Positions 43,040 to 51,376 are shown, counted from the stretch's first letter. The stretch is 64,000 nt of DNA from Effusibacillus consociatus (GCF_042652925.1 NZ_JBHSHC010000006.1:40445-104444), one strand, 5' to 3'. Numbers and translations are program-made. Notes: generated by a model not told the origin, from the sequence alone.

Positions 43040-43465
43040 TCAGTCTTCGATAACAATACCCATGGAACGAGCGGTACCTTCAACCATGCGCATAGCAGCT
43101 TCAACGCTCGCTGCGTTCAGGTCAGGCATCTTGGTCTCTGCAATTTCGCGAACCTTAGCACGCTTCAGTCTAGCAACCTTTTTCTTGTTCGGTTCACCGG
43201 AAGCAGTTTCAATTCCAGCCGCTTTCTTGAGCAGAACAGCTGCCGGAGGAGTTTTTGTTTCAAAAGTGAAGGAACGATCTTCATACACGGTGATCACAAC
43301 AGGAATGATCAAACCACCCTGATCTGCCGTACGTGCATTAAACTCCTTACAGAAACCCATGATGTTAACCCCAGCTTGACCAAGTGCCGGACCAACCGGC
43401 GGTGCAGGGGTGGCTTTACCAGCAGGAATCTGAAGCTTCACAAGTTTGATTACTTTCTTAGCCAC
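43040..43465 (-). CDS. rplK: 50S ribosomal protein L11
   Basis: L11 sits at the GTPase centre and is needed for RelA activation and thiostrepton binding. The 141-residue product has the proline helix IPAGKATPAPPVGPALGQAG and C-terminal RNA-binding domain. The start is GTG (GTGGCTAAG), 6 nt after GGAGGTG, matching B. subtilis MAKKV. An ATG three codons earlier lies too close to the ribosome site. Confidence 0.98.
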   Translation of the reverse strand: MAKKVIKLVKLQIPAGKATPAPPVGPALGQAGVNIMGFCKEFNARTADQGGLIIPVVITVYEDRSFTFETKTPPAAVLLKKAAGIETASGEPNKKKVARLKRAKVREIAETKMPDLNAASVEAAMRMVEGTARSMGIVIED

Positions 43466-43531
43466 AACATCCACCTCCTTCTCATAATGTGGTCAGACGG
43501 GCCAAAGCCCTCCCACGTCAAACAGGCACTA

Positions 43532-44065
43532 TTATAACTTCTCTACTTGCGAAAAATCAAGTTCGAGCGGGGTTTCACGGCCAAACATGGAGACAAGAAC
43601 TTTAAGCTTCTGTTTATCTGGATGTATTTCTTCCACGCTGCCCACAAAATTGGCGAACGGCCCCTCAACTACGCGAACCGCTTCTTTCAGGGAGAAATCG
43701 ATCTTGGCTTTTGTTTCATCCACGCCCATTTGCCGCAAAATGGCTCGAACCTCATGAGGCATGAGAGGAGTCGGCTTAGAACCGGATCCGGCTGATCCCA
43801 CAAACCCGGTTACCCCAGGCGTATTACGGACAACATACCAAGAATCGTCCGTCATGATCATCTCGACAAGCACATAACCCGGAAAGACTTTTCGCATAAC
43901 AGCTTTTTTCTTCCCGTTTTTAACTTCCATCTCCTCTTCCATCGGAACCAGGACCCGGAAAATCTTGTCTTGCATCTCCATTGACTGAACGCGTTTTTCC
44001 AGATTCGTTTTTACTTTGTTCTCATAACCGGAATAGGTATGAACCACATACCAATGCTTTTCCAT
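43532..44065 (-). CDS. nusG: Transcription elongation/termination factor NusG
   Basis: NusG binds RNA polymerase and couples it to the ribosome, and in Bacillus stimulates pausing. The 177 residues start MEKHWYVVHTYSGYENKVKT (NGN domain) and end with a KOW domain (EGPFANFVGSVEEIHPDKQ). Length and start match B. subtilis. The ribosome site is weak at both candidate ATGs, and a GGGCAACCGCCC stem lies upstream. Confidence 0.98.
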   Translation of the reverse strand: MEKHWYVVHTYSGYENKVKTNLEKRVQSMEMQDKIFRVLVPMEEEMEVKNGKKKAVMRKVFPGYVLVEMIMTDDSWYVVRNTPGVTGFVGSAGSGSKPTPLMPHEVRAILRQMGVDETKAKIDFSLKEAVRVVEGPFANFVGSVEEIHPDKQKLKVLVSMFGRETPLELDFSQVEKL

Positions 44066-44117
44066 GTTTTCCATTCAGTTGAGGGCGGTTGCCCTTCCCC
44101 CCTAATCATATAGTTGC

Positions 44118-44315
44118 CTATCGACCCAAACCCAATAATTGCAGCAATTCGCTGACCCCAAGATCGAACAGGAAAATCACAATCGCCATAATCACGCAAG
44201 TTGTAAGCACAACCGCTGTATACGACAACAATTCCTTGCGATTCGGCCAACGAACTCTTTTAAGTTCTCCCCAACCTTCTCGAAAGAAGGAGAAAACTCC
44301 AGCCATCTTCTTCAT
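44118..44315 (-). CDS. secE: Protein translocase subunit SecE
   Basis: SecE clamps SecY in the translocon. The 65-residue single-span protein has the amphipathic region FFREGWGELKRVRWPNRKEL followed by a transmembrane segment (TAVVLTTCVIMAIVIFLFDL), the typical short Gram-positive form. It lies between rpmG and nusG in the usual order. Confidence 0.97.
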   Translation of the reverse strand: MKKMAGVFSFFREGWGELKRVRWPNRKELLSYTAVVLTTCVIMAIVIFLFDLGVSELLQLLGLGR

Positions 44316-44346
44316 ACGGTTTCCCTCGTTTCAGATCACGAAAGCC

Positions 44347-44496
44347 TTAACGAGTTTCGCGATGAAGGGTGTGATGGTTACAGAACTTACAGTACTTCTT
44401 CAGTTCGATGCGATCCGGGTTCGTCTTTTTATTTTTCTTTGTAATATAGTTGCGCTGTTTGCAATCTGTGCAAGCCAACGTTACCGCTATACGCAT
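44347..44496 (-). CDS. rpmG: 50S ribosomal protein L33 (zinc form)
   Basis: The 49-residue product reads MRIAVTLACTDCKQRNYITK and ends YCKFCNHHTLHRETR. Two Cys-x2-Cys pairs show the zinc-binding L33. The second of two adjacent ATGs is chosen (7 nt after GGAGG). It heads the rpmG-secE-nusG operon behind a strong promoter. Confidence 0.96.
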   Translation of the reverse strand: MRIAVTLACTDCKQRNYITKKNKKTNPDRIELKKYCKFCNHHTLHRETR

Positions 44497-44547
44497 CATG
44501 ACACCTCCCACAGGTACTTCTACTCTTTTAAATTAAAACGGGCACGC

Positions 44548-44594
44548 CCAAAGTGACAGCCACAGATGATGGGGCTGTTGTCCACTTTGGTTTC
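44548..44594 (-). other. Hairpin in rpmG 5' UTR
   Basis: CCAAAGTG-ACAGCC pairs with GGCTGT-TGTC-CACTTTGG around a roughly 10-nt loop. It lies downstream of the rpmG promoter and upstream of the ribosome site, without a T run, so a leader structure is likelier than a terminator. Confidence 0.5.
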
Positions 44595-44616
44595 CGTTTC
44601 TATGGATACCTAAATT

Positions 44617-44645
44617 AATTTAGCATATGAGGTATCCGATGTCAA
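44617..44645 (-). promoter_or_regulatory. Sigma-A promoter of rpmG-secE-nusG
   Basis: Consensus TTGACA, 17 nt, TAAATT with extended TGC on the minus strand. The spacer and -10 are enclosed by an 8-bp inverted repeat GGATACCT / AGGTATCC. Confidence 0.75.
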
Positions 44646-44663
44646 CTAAAGAAAAACCCGGGC

Positions 44664-45320
44664 TTAATTGACATCCCGGATTTCCAAGTATCTCTCAAGT
44701 TTTCTTTTCACTCTTTGCAGGGCATTATCTATCGATTTTACATGGCGTTTCAGATCAACCGCAATCTCTTGATAGGAACGACCATCCAAGTAAAGCATTA
44801 ACACTTTCCGCTCCAAATCGCTAAGTATTTCCCCCATTTTTAGCTCTATGTCAACAAACTCCTCCTGATTGATGAGCAATTCCTCAGGATCGGACACACG
44901 CGACCCGCAGATCACATCCAGCAAGGTACGGTCGGAATCTTCATCGTAAATGGGCTTGTCCAGAGAAACATAGGAATTGAGGGGGATATGTTTCTGTCGA
45001 GTGGCAGTTTTAATCGCGGTAATAATTTGACGAGTGATGCAAAGTTCTGCGAATGCTTTAAAAGAAGTTAGTTTATCATCACGATAATCCCGTATCGACT
45101 TGTAGAGACCAATCATGCCTTCTTGCACTATATCTTCCCGATCCGCACCGATCAAGAAATAGGAACGGGCCTTCGCTTTCACGAAATTCTTGTATTTGTT
45201 GATCAAATACTCAAGCGCTTCGTCGTTGCCTTCCCTAACCGCTTCAACCAGGTCCTCGTCCGATAATTCATCAAGATCTTTAACCACTTCCATGTCCTGC
45301 ACATAAAGATTAGATGACAA
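44664..45320 (-). CDS. sigH: RNA polymerase sigma factor SigH
   Basis: Sigma-H directs early sporulation and transition-phase genes. The 218 residues include region 2 (YLINKYKNFVKAKARSYFLI, then DREDIVQEGMIGLYKSIRDY) and region 4 (LDGRSYQEIAVDLKRHVKSI). The start is TTG 7 nt after GGAGGG; an ATG nine codons in is an alternative. It has its own strong promoter and lies between rae1 and rpmG. Confidence 0.97.
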   Translation of the reverse strand: MSSNLYVQDMEVVKDLDELSDEDLVEAVREGNDEALEYLINKYKNFVKAKARSYFLIGADREDIVQEGMIGLYKSIRDYRDDKLTSFKAFAELCITRQIITAIKTATRQKHIPLNSYVSLDKPIYDEDSDRTLLDVICGSRVSDPEELLINQEEFVDIELKMGEILSDLERKVLMLYLDGRSYQEIAVDLKRHVKSIDNALQRVKRKLERYLEIRDVN

Positions 45321-45361
45321 AGCCTATCCCTCCGACCCGGCAGCACTAAAAACATAAACCA

Positions 45362-45391
45362 ATTATACTTTATGTAATCTTAAGGGGTCAA
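45362..45391 (-). promoter_or_regulatory. Sigma-A promoter of sigH
   Basis: TTGACC, 18 nt, TATAAT on the minus strand, about 42 nt upstream of the TTG start. In B. subtilis sigH is read by sigma-A and repressed by AbrB; the surrounding DNA is AT-rich. Confidence 0.75.
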
Positions 45392-45394
45392 TTG

Positions 45395-45910
45395 TTAATC
45401 TATGTCTTTTCTCCTCCATTTTTCGAATATTTCTGCGACTTCCTCATTCAATTGATCACCTAGAGTATTTCTTTTCTTTTCCAGCTTATCGACTTCTTTC
45501 CGGATTGATTTTCGAGCCTCGATCACTCGTTGCTCCAGTTCCCGAGCCGATATGCGGAGGGCTCCCTCGCCAAACGTTACCTGCTGCTCAACAAGGTCCG
45601 AAGTTGCAACATAGATATGGGAAGTCCTTTTTTCCATCTCATGGACAAACCGTTCGATCATCTCATCAGCAGTCTCGTCTTCCTTGGAAAAATAGACTTG
45701 CACTTTCCCGGATTGGTACTGTTTGCGAGCGCCTGCAGCCAGGTGCGCATCAAAGACAACGATTACTTCCATTCCGGTAAAGCTTTGAAACTCTGTTAAA
45801 ATCCCCACAAGCTGGTCACGGGCAAGTTCGAGACTCTCTTTTTTCGACTCTGCCAATTGGGACCATGCCCCGATAATGTTGTACCCGTCAACGATTAAAA
45901 CCTCTCTCAT
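45395..45910 (-). CDS. rae1: Ribosome-associated endoribonuclease Rae1 (YacP)
   Basis: Rae1 is a NYN/PIN-like nuclease that cuts mRNA in the ribosomal A site in B. subtilis. The 171 residues match that length. It starts MREVLIVDGYNIIGAW with the first acidic residue at Asp8, then VVFDAHLAAG and YVATSDLVEQQ. The ribosome site is weak. A 29-codon in-frame extension would run back into rlmB and is unlikely. Confidence 0.92.
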   Translation of the reverse strand: MREVLIVDGYNIIGAWSQLAESKKESLELARDQLVGILTEFQSFTGMEVIVVFDAHLAAGARKQYQSGKVQVYFSKEDETADEMIERFVHEMEKRTSHIYVATSDLVEQQVTFGEGALRISARELEQRVIEARKSIRKEVDKLEKKRNTLGDQLNEEVAEIFEKWRRKDID

Positions 45911-45932
45911 GCTTTGGCAACCGTCGGAGTTT

Positions 45933-46811
45933 TTACTTTTTGACACCGCGTTGGTGCACTGCTTCATAAAGCAATACACCCGCCGCAACGCCCGCATTTA
46001 ATGATTGGACCTTGCCGATCATGGGGAGCCGCACGAGATAGTCACATCTCTTTTTCACCACTTCGCCAAGTCCCTTGCCTTCGTTGCCGATTACCATTAC
46101 AATCGGACCGGTCATATCCACCTGATAATACATGTTCTTCGCACCCACGTCCGTTCCGATTACCCAGTACCCGGCTTTTTTCAGAGTTTCAAGTGTCTGC
46201 GAAATATTTGTCACCCTTGCGACCGGGATATGTTCGATAGCCCCGGCAGAGGCTTTTGCCACAGTAGCCGTCAAAGGAACCGCCCGGCGTTTCGGGATCA
46301 CAACACCATGAGCACCCACCCCGTCCGCAGTACGAATAATCGATCCCAAATTGTGGGGATCTTCGATTTCGTCAAGCACCACAATTAAGCCTGGACGCGG
46401 CGATTTATCTGCAGCTTGCAGAATCACATCCAGTTCCACGTAATCTTTGGCAGCCAGATATGCGATTACACCTTGATGATTGCGGGTAACGGCGATCGTA
46501 TCTATTTTGGCTTTTGGAACCCGCTGCACAACGATTCCACGTTCCTTCGCCCGGGCGAGTATTTCGGTTGCCGAACCGCCTTCCACCCCTTCGCCGATCA
46601 GGATTTTATTCAGTTCCCGGCCGCTTTTGAGTGCTTCAAGCACAGGATGCCGTCCCTCCAGTTGCTCACCCGTATCGGCGGCAGGAGTCTGCTCCTCTCT
46701 TTGCGGATTCCGCAGTTTCCCGCGCTCCGGTTGAACTGCACGTTTCCCCCCGCGGGTATTGTCACGAACCGCTGTTCTGCTCCGCGGTTTTGTCCGTTCA
46801 GTTTTTCTCAT
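45933..46811 (-). CDS. rlmB: 23S rRNA 2'-O-methyltransferase RlmB
   Basis: A SPOUT methyltransferase that in E. coli modifies G2251 of 23S rRNA. The 292 residues start with a basic, disordered N-terminal stretch of about 50 residues, then EGRHPVLEALKSGRELNKIL, IVVLDEIEDPHNLGSIIRTA, and the knot motifs VIGNEGKGLGE and KVQSLNAGVAAGVLLYEA. Start set at MRKTERTK after GAAAGGG. It overlaps mrnC by 14 nt. Confidence 0.94.
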   Translation of the reverse strand: MRKTERTKPRSRTAVRDNTRGGKRAVQPERGKLRNPQREEQTPAADTGEQLEGRHPVLEALKSGRELNKILIGEGVEGGSATEILARAKERGIVVQRVPKAKIDTIAVTRNHQGVIAYLAAKDYVELDVILQAADKSPRPGLIVVLDEIEDPHNLGSIIRTADGVGAHGVVIPKRRAVPLTATVAKASAGAIEHIPVARVTNISQTLETLKKAGYWVIGTDVGAKNMYYQVDMTGPIVMVIGNEGKGLGEVVKKRCDYLVRLPMIGKVQSLNAGVAAGVLLYEAVHQRGVKK

Positions 46812-47235
46812 TTCGATCACCCTTTCGTAATTTCGAATCAACGAACTCGATTGCTGCGGCCGCCAGTTCCCGCAACCGGTCGTGATCGCCCCGCAAAAAC
46901 AGATACCCCAGCAAACTCTCAAACCCTGTACTGTGCCGGTAGTCAATCACATCTGCGTTTTTTGGCACCGTACCGGATTTCGCATTCCTTCCTCTGCGGA
47001 CCACACCCGCTTCTTCTTCGGTTAAATCCTTCGACAGAAAATGGATAATATCGGCCTGCGACTTTGCCTTCACATAATGAACAGAGGCTTTTTGCAGCCT
47101 GTGCGGCCTTAATTCTCCCATGGCGAGCAAATGCTGACGAACGAACAGCTCCCAAACGGCATCGCCCAGATATGCAAGCGCCAAGGCGGGCATTTCCTGA
47201 GGAGGACGAATCAATTCCGTTCTCATTTCCTCCAT
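46798..47235 (-). CDS. mrnC: Mini-ribonuclease 3 (MrnC)
   Basis: Mini-III trims double-stranded ends of 23S precursor RNA. The 145 residues form an RNase III catalytic domain without a dsRNA-binding domain, with LAYLGDAVWELFVRQHLL containing the catalytic Asp and FESLLGYLFLRGDHDRL with the second acidic site. It lies 4 nt after cysS and overlaps rlmB. Confidence 0.95.
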   Translation of the reverse strand: MEEMRTELIRPPQEMPALALAYLGDAVWELFVRQHLLAMGELRPHRLQKASVHYVKAKSQADIIHFLSKDLTEEEAGVVRRGRNAKSGTVPKNADVIDYRHSTGFESLLGYLFLRGDHDRLRELAAAAIEFVDSKLRKGDRNEKN

Positions 47236-47239
47236 CGTT

Positions 47240-48634
47240 TCACTTCCGTTTCCATCGGACTCCCTGCTGTGTGTCTTCCAGAATAATTCCCATCGCTACC
47301 AAACGGTCACGAATTTCATCTGCTTTTTTGAAATCGCGATTTTTGCGAGCCAAAGAGCGTTCCTCGATTAAACGCTCCACTTCCTCCGCCAGTTCATCCT
47401 CCTGTTGGTTCGAACCGAGCCCCAGTACATCCGACAATTCGACGAGAGCATCACGGTACATTTCAACAGTGGTTGAATCGGGGTTCCCGCTGTGCAAATG
47501 CGAATTCGCTTCCCGCACAAGCTCAAAAACCGCCGCGATTGCATCAGCGGTGTTGAAGTCATCGTTCATCGCCTCAATAAACTTGGCGAGCAAGGAGGCA
47601 GGATTGTGTTCCTTGCTGTCAGAATCCCCTTTTTCAGCCGCTGTTAACCAATGGTTCAGATTGGAGATTGCAGTATCGATACGTTCCAACCCTATGGCCG
47701 CTTGTTCGATCAGGTCATTGGAGAAATTTATCGGGTTGCGGTAATGTGCGGACAAGAGAAAAAACCGAATGACCCGCGGCTCATACTGCTGCACCAAATC
47801 ATGCACCAGCACAAAATTCCCCAGCGACTTCGACATCTTCTCATTGTTGATATTAATATACCCATTGTGCATCCAGTAGCGGGCAAATGGCTTTCCGTTC
47901 GCAGCTTCCGATTGTGCGATTTCATTTTCATGATGGGGAAAAATCAGGTCATGTCCGCCCGCGTGAATATCCAGTGTATCTCCGAGATATCGTTTGCTCA
48001 TAGCCGAGCATTCGATGTGCCAACCGGGACGCCCTTCCCCCCACGGAGACGGCCAGCTGACTTCCCCCGGTTTGGCTGCTTTCCACAAGCTGAAGTCCAA
48101 AGGATTTCGTTTTTTCTCGGACACTTCAATGCGGGCACCCGCCAGCAGATCTTCAATCGGCTGTTTGGAAAGTTTGCCGTACTCAGTGAACTGGTTGGTG
48201 CTGAAATATACATCCCCGTCAACCGCGTAGGCATACCCTTTTTCAACCAACTCTTCAATCATCGAAAGAATTTCCTGCATATGTTCCGTCACGCGGGGAT
48301 GAACGTCAGCTTTTCGAATCCCCAACAATTCCGAATCCTGAAAATAGGCCTCCACAAACCGATCCGCCACCACTTGCGGATGAACGCCTTGCTCCTTTGC
48401 CACCCGGATGATTTTGTCATCCACATCCGTGAAATTCTGTACGTACGTAACTTCAAACCCTTGGTATTGAAGATAACGGCGGATCACGTCAAAGATTAAA
48501 AAAGGCCTTGCATTCCCAATGTGAAAATAGTTGTAAACGGTGGGTCCGCATACATACATGCGAACCTTGCCCGGTTCCTGCGGTTTAAACTCTTCCTTTT
48601 GACGCGTCAAAGTATTGTAAATTCGAATCGTCAT
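47240..48634 (-). CDS. cysS: Cysteinyl-tRNA synthetase
   Basis: Charges tRNA-Cys. The 464 residues include the zinc ligands beginning at CGPTVYN, the HIGH-type motif YFHIGNARP, the zinc Cys in WHIECSAMS, HHENE, and the KMSKS motif NEKMSKSLGNF. ATG chosen over an in-frame GTG that coincides with the ribosome site. It overlaps the end of cysE by 50 nt, so both are under the cysteine T-box. Confidence 0.98.
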   Translation of the reverse strand: MTIRIYNTLTRQKEEFKPQEPGKVRMYVCGPTVYNYFHIGNARPFLIFDVIRRYLQYQGFEVTYVQNFTDVDDKIIRVAKEQGVHPQVVADRFVEAYFQDSELLGIRKADVHPRVTEHMQEILSMIEELVEKGYAYAVDGDVYFSTNQFTEYGKLSKQPIEDLLAGARIEVSEKKRNPLDFSLWKAAKPGEVSWPSPWGEGRPGWHIECSAMSKRYLGDTLDIHAGGHDLIFPHHENEIAQSEAANGKPFARYWMHNGYININNEKMSKSLGNFVLVHDLVQQYEPRVIRFFLLSAHYRNPINFSNDLIEQAAIGLERIDTAISNLNHWLTAAEKGDSDSKEHNPASLLAKFIEAMNDDFNTADAIAAVFELVREANSHLHSGNPDSTTVEMYRDALVELSDVLGLGSNQQEDELAEEVERLIEERSLARKNRDFKKADEIRDRLVAMGIILEDTQQGVRWKRK

Positions 48635-49280
48635 GCGACTTGCCCCCACTTTTCAGTTCTTCCAGTTCGTTTCGCAACGAAATGATTTCCTCTTGCATCT
48701 GCTTGATCGCCTCCATTACCGGGTCAGGCAGGTTGCATTGATCCAGATCGTCGGCAAGCCTTCGTCCGTCTTGAATCACCACACGACCCGGGACTCCGAC
48801 AACTGTCGAATTCGGCGGAACGGGTTTGAGTACAACCGACCCCGCTCCGATCTTTGAATTGTCTCCCACTGTGATCGAACCGAGTACTTTCGCCCCGCTG
48901 GCAATCAATACCCGGTTTCCGATCGTCGGATGTCGTTTCCCTTTTTCTTTCCCGGTTCCTCCAAGTGTAACTCCTTGATAGATTGTTACGTCGTCCCCGA
49001 TTTCAGCCGTCTCCCCAATCACTACACCGGCGCCATGGTCGATAAACAGACGGCGGCCGATGGTTGCCCCGGGGTGGATCTCAATTCCGGTAAAAAAGCG
49101 GGCTAACTGAGAAATAAACCGGGCAAGCGTAAAATAGTTTCTCTTGTAAAAAGCATGCGCAATCCGGTACGCCCATAACGCGTGCAAACCGGAATAGGTC
49201 AATACCACTTCAAACGTGCTTCTTGCAGCAGGGTCTCGATCAAAAACCGCCCTGATATCCTCCTTCATCAATGAAAACAT
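48585..49280 (-). CDS. cysE: Serine O-acetyltransferase
   Basis: Makes O-acetylserine, the first step of cysteine synthesis. The 231 residues have an N-terminal helical part and a left-handed beta-helix of hexapeptide repeats (IEIHPGATIGRRLFIDHGAG, VVIGETAEIGDDVTIYQGVT). His in the IDHGAG motif is catalytic. The start MFSLMKEDIRAV follows GGGGGG. It is the first gene after the T-box and a palindromic repeat. Confidence 0.97.
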   Translation of the reverse strand: MFSLMKEDIRAVFDRDPAARSTFEVVLTYSGLHALWAYRIAHAFYKRNYFTLARFISQLARFFTGIEIHPGATIGRRLFIDHGAGVVIGETAEIGDDVTIYQGVTLGGTGKEKGKRHPTIGNRVLIASGAKVLGSITVGDNSKIGAGSVVLKPVPPNSTVVGVPGRVVIQDGRRLADDLDQCNLPDPVMEAIKQMQEEIISLRNELEELKSGGKSHDDSNLQYFDASKGRV

Positions 49281-49299
49281 AAGATTCCCCCCCAAAATC

Positions 49300-49356
49300 A
49301 CCCATCAAAGTGACGTGAGCCTTTGCAGCTTATTCCGAGTACTTTGATGGGGCCCC
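49300..49356 (+). repeat. Dispersed palindromic element, copy B
   Basis: A 57-bp imperfect palindrome: ACCCATCAAAGTGACGTGAG, centre, and TCCGAGTACTTTGATGGGG then CCCC. It matches copy C in the same orientation and copy A reversed. It lies between the T-box terminator and the cysE ribosome site, so it is in the cysE leader. Confidence 0.8.
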
Positions 49357-49372
49357 AATAAAATCTTTAAAA

Positions 49373-49795
49373 CAAAAAACCGCCCCTGTTGACCAGAGGC
49401 GGTTTGTATCCGCGGTTCCACTCTGTTTACCCACGCATCGCCCATTAAAGTAAAGTAAATCACCCCACAAAGTGATGTGACAAAGCAGCAAACAACGGGA
49501 ACCGCGGCAATGCCGCGCAAGGTCTCGCTAAATGCTAAAGCACAAGTCTCGCCATGTTGCGGGGACCCCGATAACCACTTATGGGGAATCCGGATCGTTC
49601 CTAAACTCCTGGGATGCGGGTCACTCAAAGCCTTGTAACGGAGGCTTCCGTCGGGCATTACTCAGCATTCCGCTTTTCCTCCCGCGAAAGCAAGGGGCAT
49701 TCAGCGCATTTTCCGTGATCGCCACTTTCAGCCGGATTCCCGATGACGACTCTCTGGCACGTTCCACACACTTACTGGTCCTTGCTGTGCTCTTT
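49373..49795 (-). promoter_or_regulatory. T-box riboswitch, cysteine-specific, for cysE-cysS
   Basis: The minus-strand leader has a Stem I with the AGTA-type loop (CCAGTAAGTG), AGAGAG, GGCTGAAAG and the specifier region GCTGAATGCCCC, where TGC at 49697-49699 codes Cys. The T-box sequence GAGTGGAACCGCGG is at 49410-49423. The region between Stem I and the antiterminator is long and hairpin-rich. Uncharged tRNA-Cys would favour read-through into cysE-cysS. No coding gene is seen in the cysE-gltX gap of over 500 nt. Confidence 0.9.
49377..49405 (-). terminator. T-box terminator
   Basis: ACCGCCTCT pairs with AGGGGCGGT (one U.G pair) followed on the minus strand by T6. It directly follows the conserved T-box sequence. 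Confidence 0.88.
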
Positions 49796-49819
49796 CACTT
49801 TTTTGTAATTACTATTAGC

Positions 49820-51268
49820 TTACTCTTTCTCGAGTATTCTTTGCAAGCGGGATATCACCCGTTCCCGGCCCAAAAGCTCCAGGGACCGGTTTAAATCGGG
49901 CCCGTGGGCTTGTCCGGTTGCTGCAACCCGGACCGTCATGAACAACGGGCGTCCCTTATAACCTGTTTCTTTCTGGATTTCCTTAAGGGCCGCCTGAATC
50001 GCGTTCGCATTCCAGTCGGGAAGTTGTTTCGCTTTTTCCAGAAAAGCGGCCACCACAACCGGGACCTGCTGCTCTTTCAGCACGTCAGCCGCTTCCCCTT
50101 CGTAGGCCACTTCTTCCTCAAAGAACTGCTTTGCCAATTCGAGCAACTCCGCTACATAAGCCATTTTCTCTTTATGCAAAGACACTAACGCGGTCACCCA
50201 CTGGCGATCAAAGGTCTCTCCAATCAATCCCGCCTGCTGAAGCTGTGGGATCGCCAATTCGACAATCCGTTCCGGATCGGCTTGCTTGATATAGTAACCA
50301 TTCATCCAAGCCAGCTTCTCAGTGTCAAAAACAGCCCCTGATTTGGAGACCCGATCCAACGAGAATGCCTGGATCAGTTCTTCCAGGGAAAAAATCTCCT
50401 GCTCCCCGCCCGGTGACCACCCCAACAATGCGAGGAAATTGAGAATCGCTTCCGGTAAATAACCGAGATTCCGATACTGTTCGATAAACTGAATAATCGA
50501 CTCATCACGCTTGGAAAGCTTTTTCCCGTTCTGATTCAGAATCAAAGATACATGAGCAAATTCAGGAACATCCCAGCCGAAAGCTTGGTAAATCAATATT
50601 TGGCGCGGTGTGTTGGAAAGGTGTTCTTCGCCGCGGATCACATGCGTAATTTTCATCAAATGATCGTCAACCGCGACGGCAAAGTTATAGGTCGGGATTC
50701 CGTCAGATTTGACAATTACATAATCACCGATGCCGTCCGATTCAAACTGTACATTCCCGCGAACGTGGTCGGTAAAAGTGATCATTTGACCTTCCGGGAC
50801 ACGGAATCGAACCGTCTTTTTTCGGCCTTCCGCTTCAAAAGCTGCTTTTTGATCCTCTGTGAGGTGACGGCATCGTCCCATATACCGCGGCATTTGTCCC
50901 TTGGCAACTAGCGCTTCACGTTCTTTTTCAAGCTCTTCCTCGGTGCAATAGCAGGAATAGGCTTTCTCTTCAGCGAGCAGTTGGTCCACGTATTTCTGAT
51001 AGATGTCCAGACGTTCCATACAGCTGTAGGGGCCAAATTCTCCGCCTACCCCAGGACCTTCATCCCAGTCTAATCCCAGCCACTTAAAATTCTCCAGAAA
51101 CTTTTCTTCTGCGTTTTGCACATTCCGCGCCTGGTCAGTATCTTCAATCCGCAATACATAAGTACCTCCCAGCTTTTTCGCCAGGAGATAGTTAAAAAGG
51201 GCGGTTCGCGCCCCGCCAATATGTAAATGTCCGGTCGGACTCGGTGCATATCTTACTCGTACTGTCAT
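49820..51268 (-). CDS. gltX: Glutamyl-tRNA synthetase
   Basis: Charges tRNA-Glu and, in Bacilli lacking GlnRS, also tRNA-Gln for later amidation. The 482 residues show YAPSPTGHLHIGGARTALFN (HIGH region) and KLSKRDES (KMSKS region), with a Cys/His-containing insertion near CYCTEEELEKE. The ATG lies 9 nt after AAGGGG. An upstream in-frame extension would cross the palindromic element and is rejected. Confidence 0.97.
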   Translation of the reverse strand: MTVRVRYAPSPTGHLHIGGARTALFNYLLAKKLGGTYVLRIEDTDQARNVQNAEEKFLENFKWLGLDWDEGPGVGGEFGPYSCMERLDIYQKYVDQLLAEEKAYSCYCTEEELEKEREALVAKGQMPRYMGRCRHLTEDQKAAFEAEGRKKTVRFRVPEGQMITFTDHVRGNVQFESDGIGDYVIVKSDGIPTYNFAVAVDDHLMKITHVIRGEEHLSNTPRQILIYQAFGWDVPEFAHVSLILNQNGKKLSKRDESIIQFIEQYRNLGYLPEAILNFLALLGWSPGGEQEIFSLEELIQAFSLDRVSKSGAVFDTEKLAWMNGYYIKQADPERIVELAIPQLQQAGLIGETFDRQWVTALVSLHKEKMAYVAELLELAKQFFEEEVAYEGEAADVLKEQQVPVVVAAFLEKAKQLPDWNANAIQAALKEIQKETGYKGRPLFMTVRVAATGQAHGPDLNRSLELLGRERVISRLQRILEKE

Positions 51269-51287
51269 CTGACTCATCCCCTTGAGT

Positions 51288-51345
51288 GGCCCATCAAAGT
51301 GACGCGAAGCTACGACGTTGAATCCGAGCACTTTGATGGGGGCCC
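51288..51345 (+). repeat. Dispersed palindromic element, copy C
   Basis: GGCCCATCAAAGTGACGCG, centre, and TCCGAGCACTTTGATGGGGG then CCC: a 58-bp imperfect palindrome nearly identical to copy B. It lies in the gltX 5' UTR, between its promoter and ribosome site. Confidence 0.82.
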
Positions 51346-51376
51346 GAAAGATTCTTTTAATCCCCATTAAAATAAC

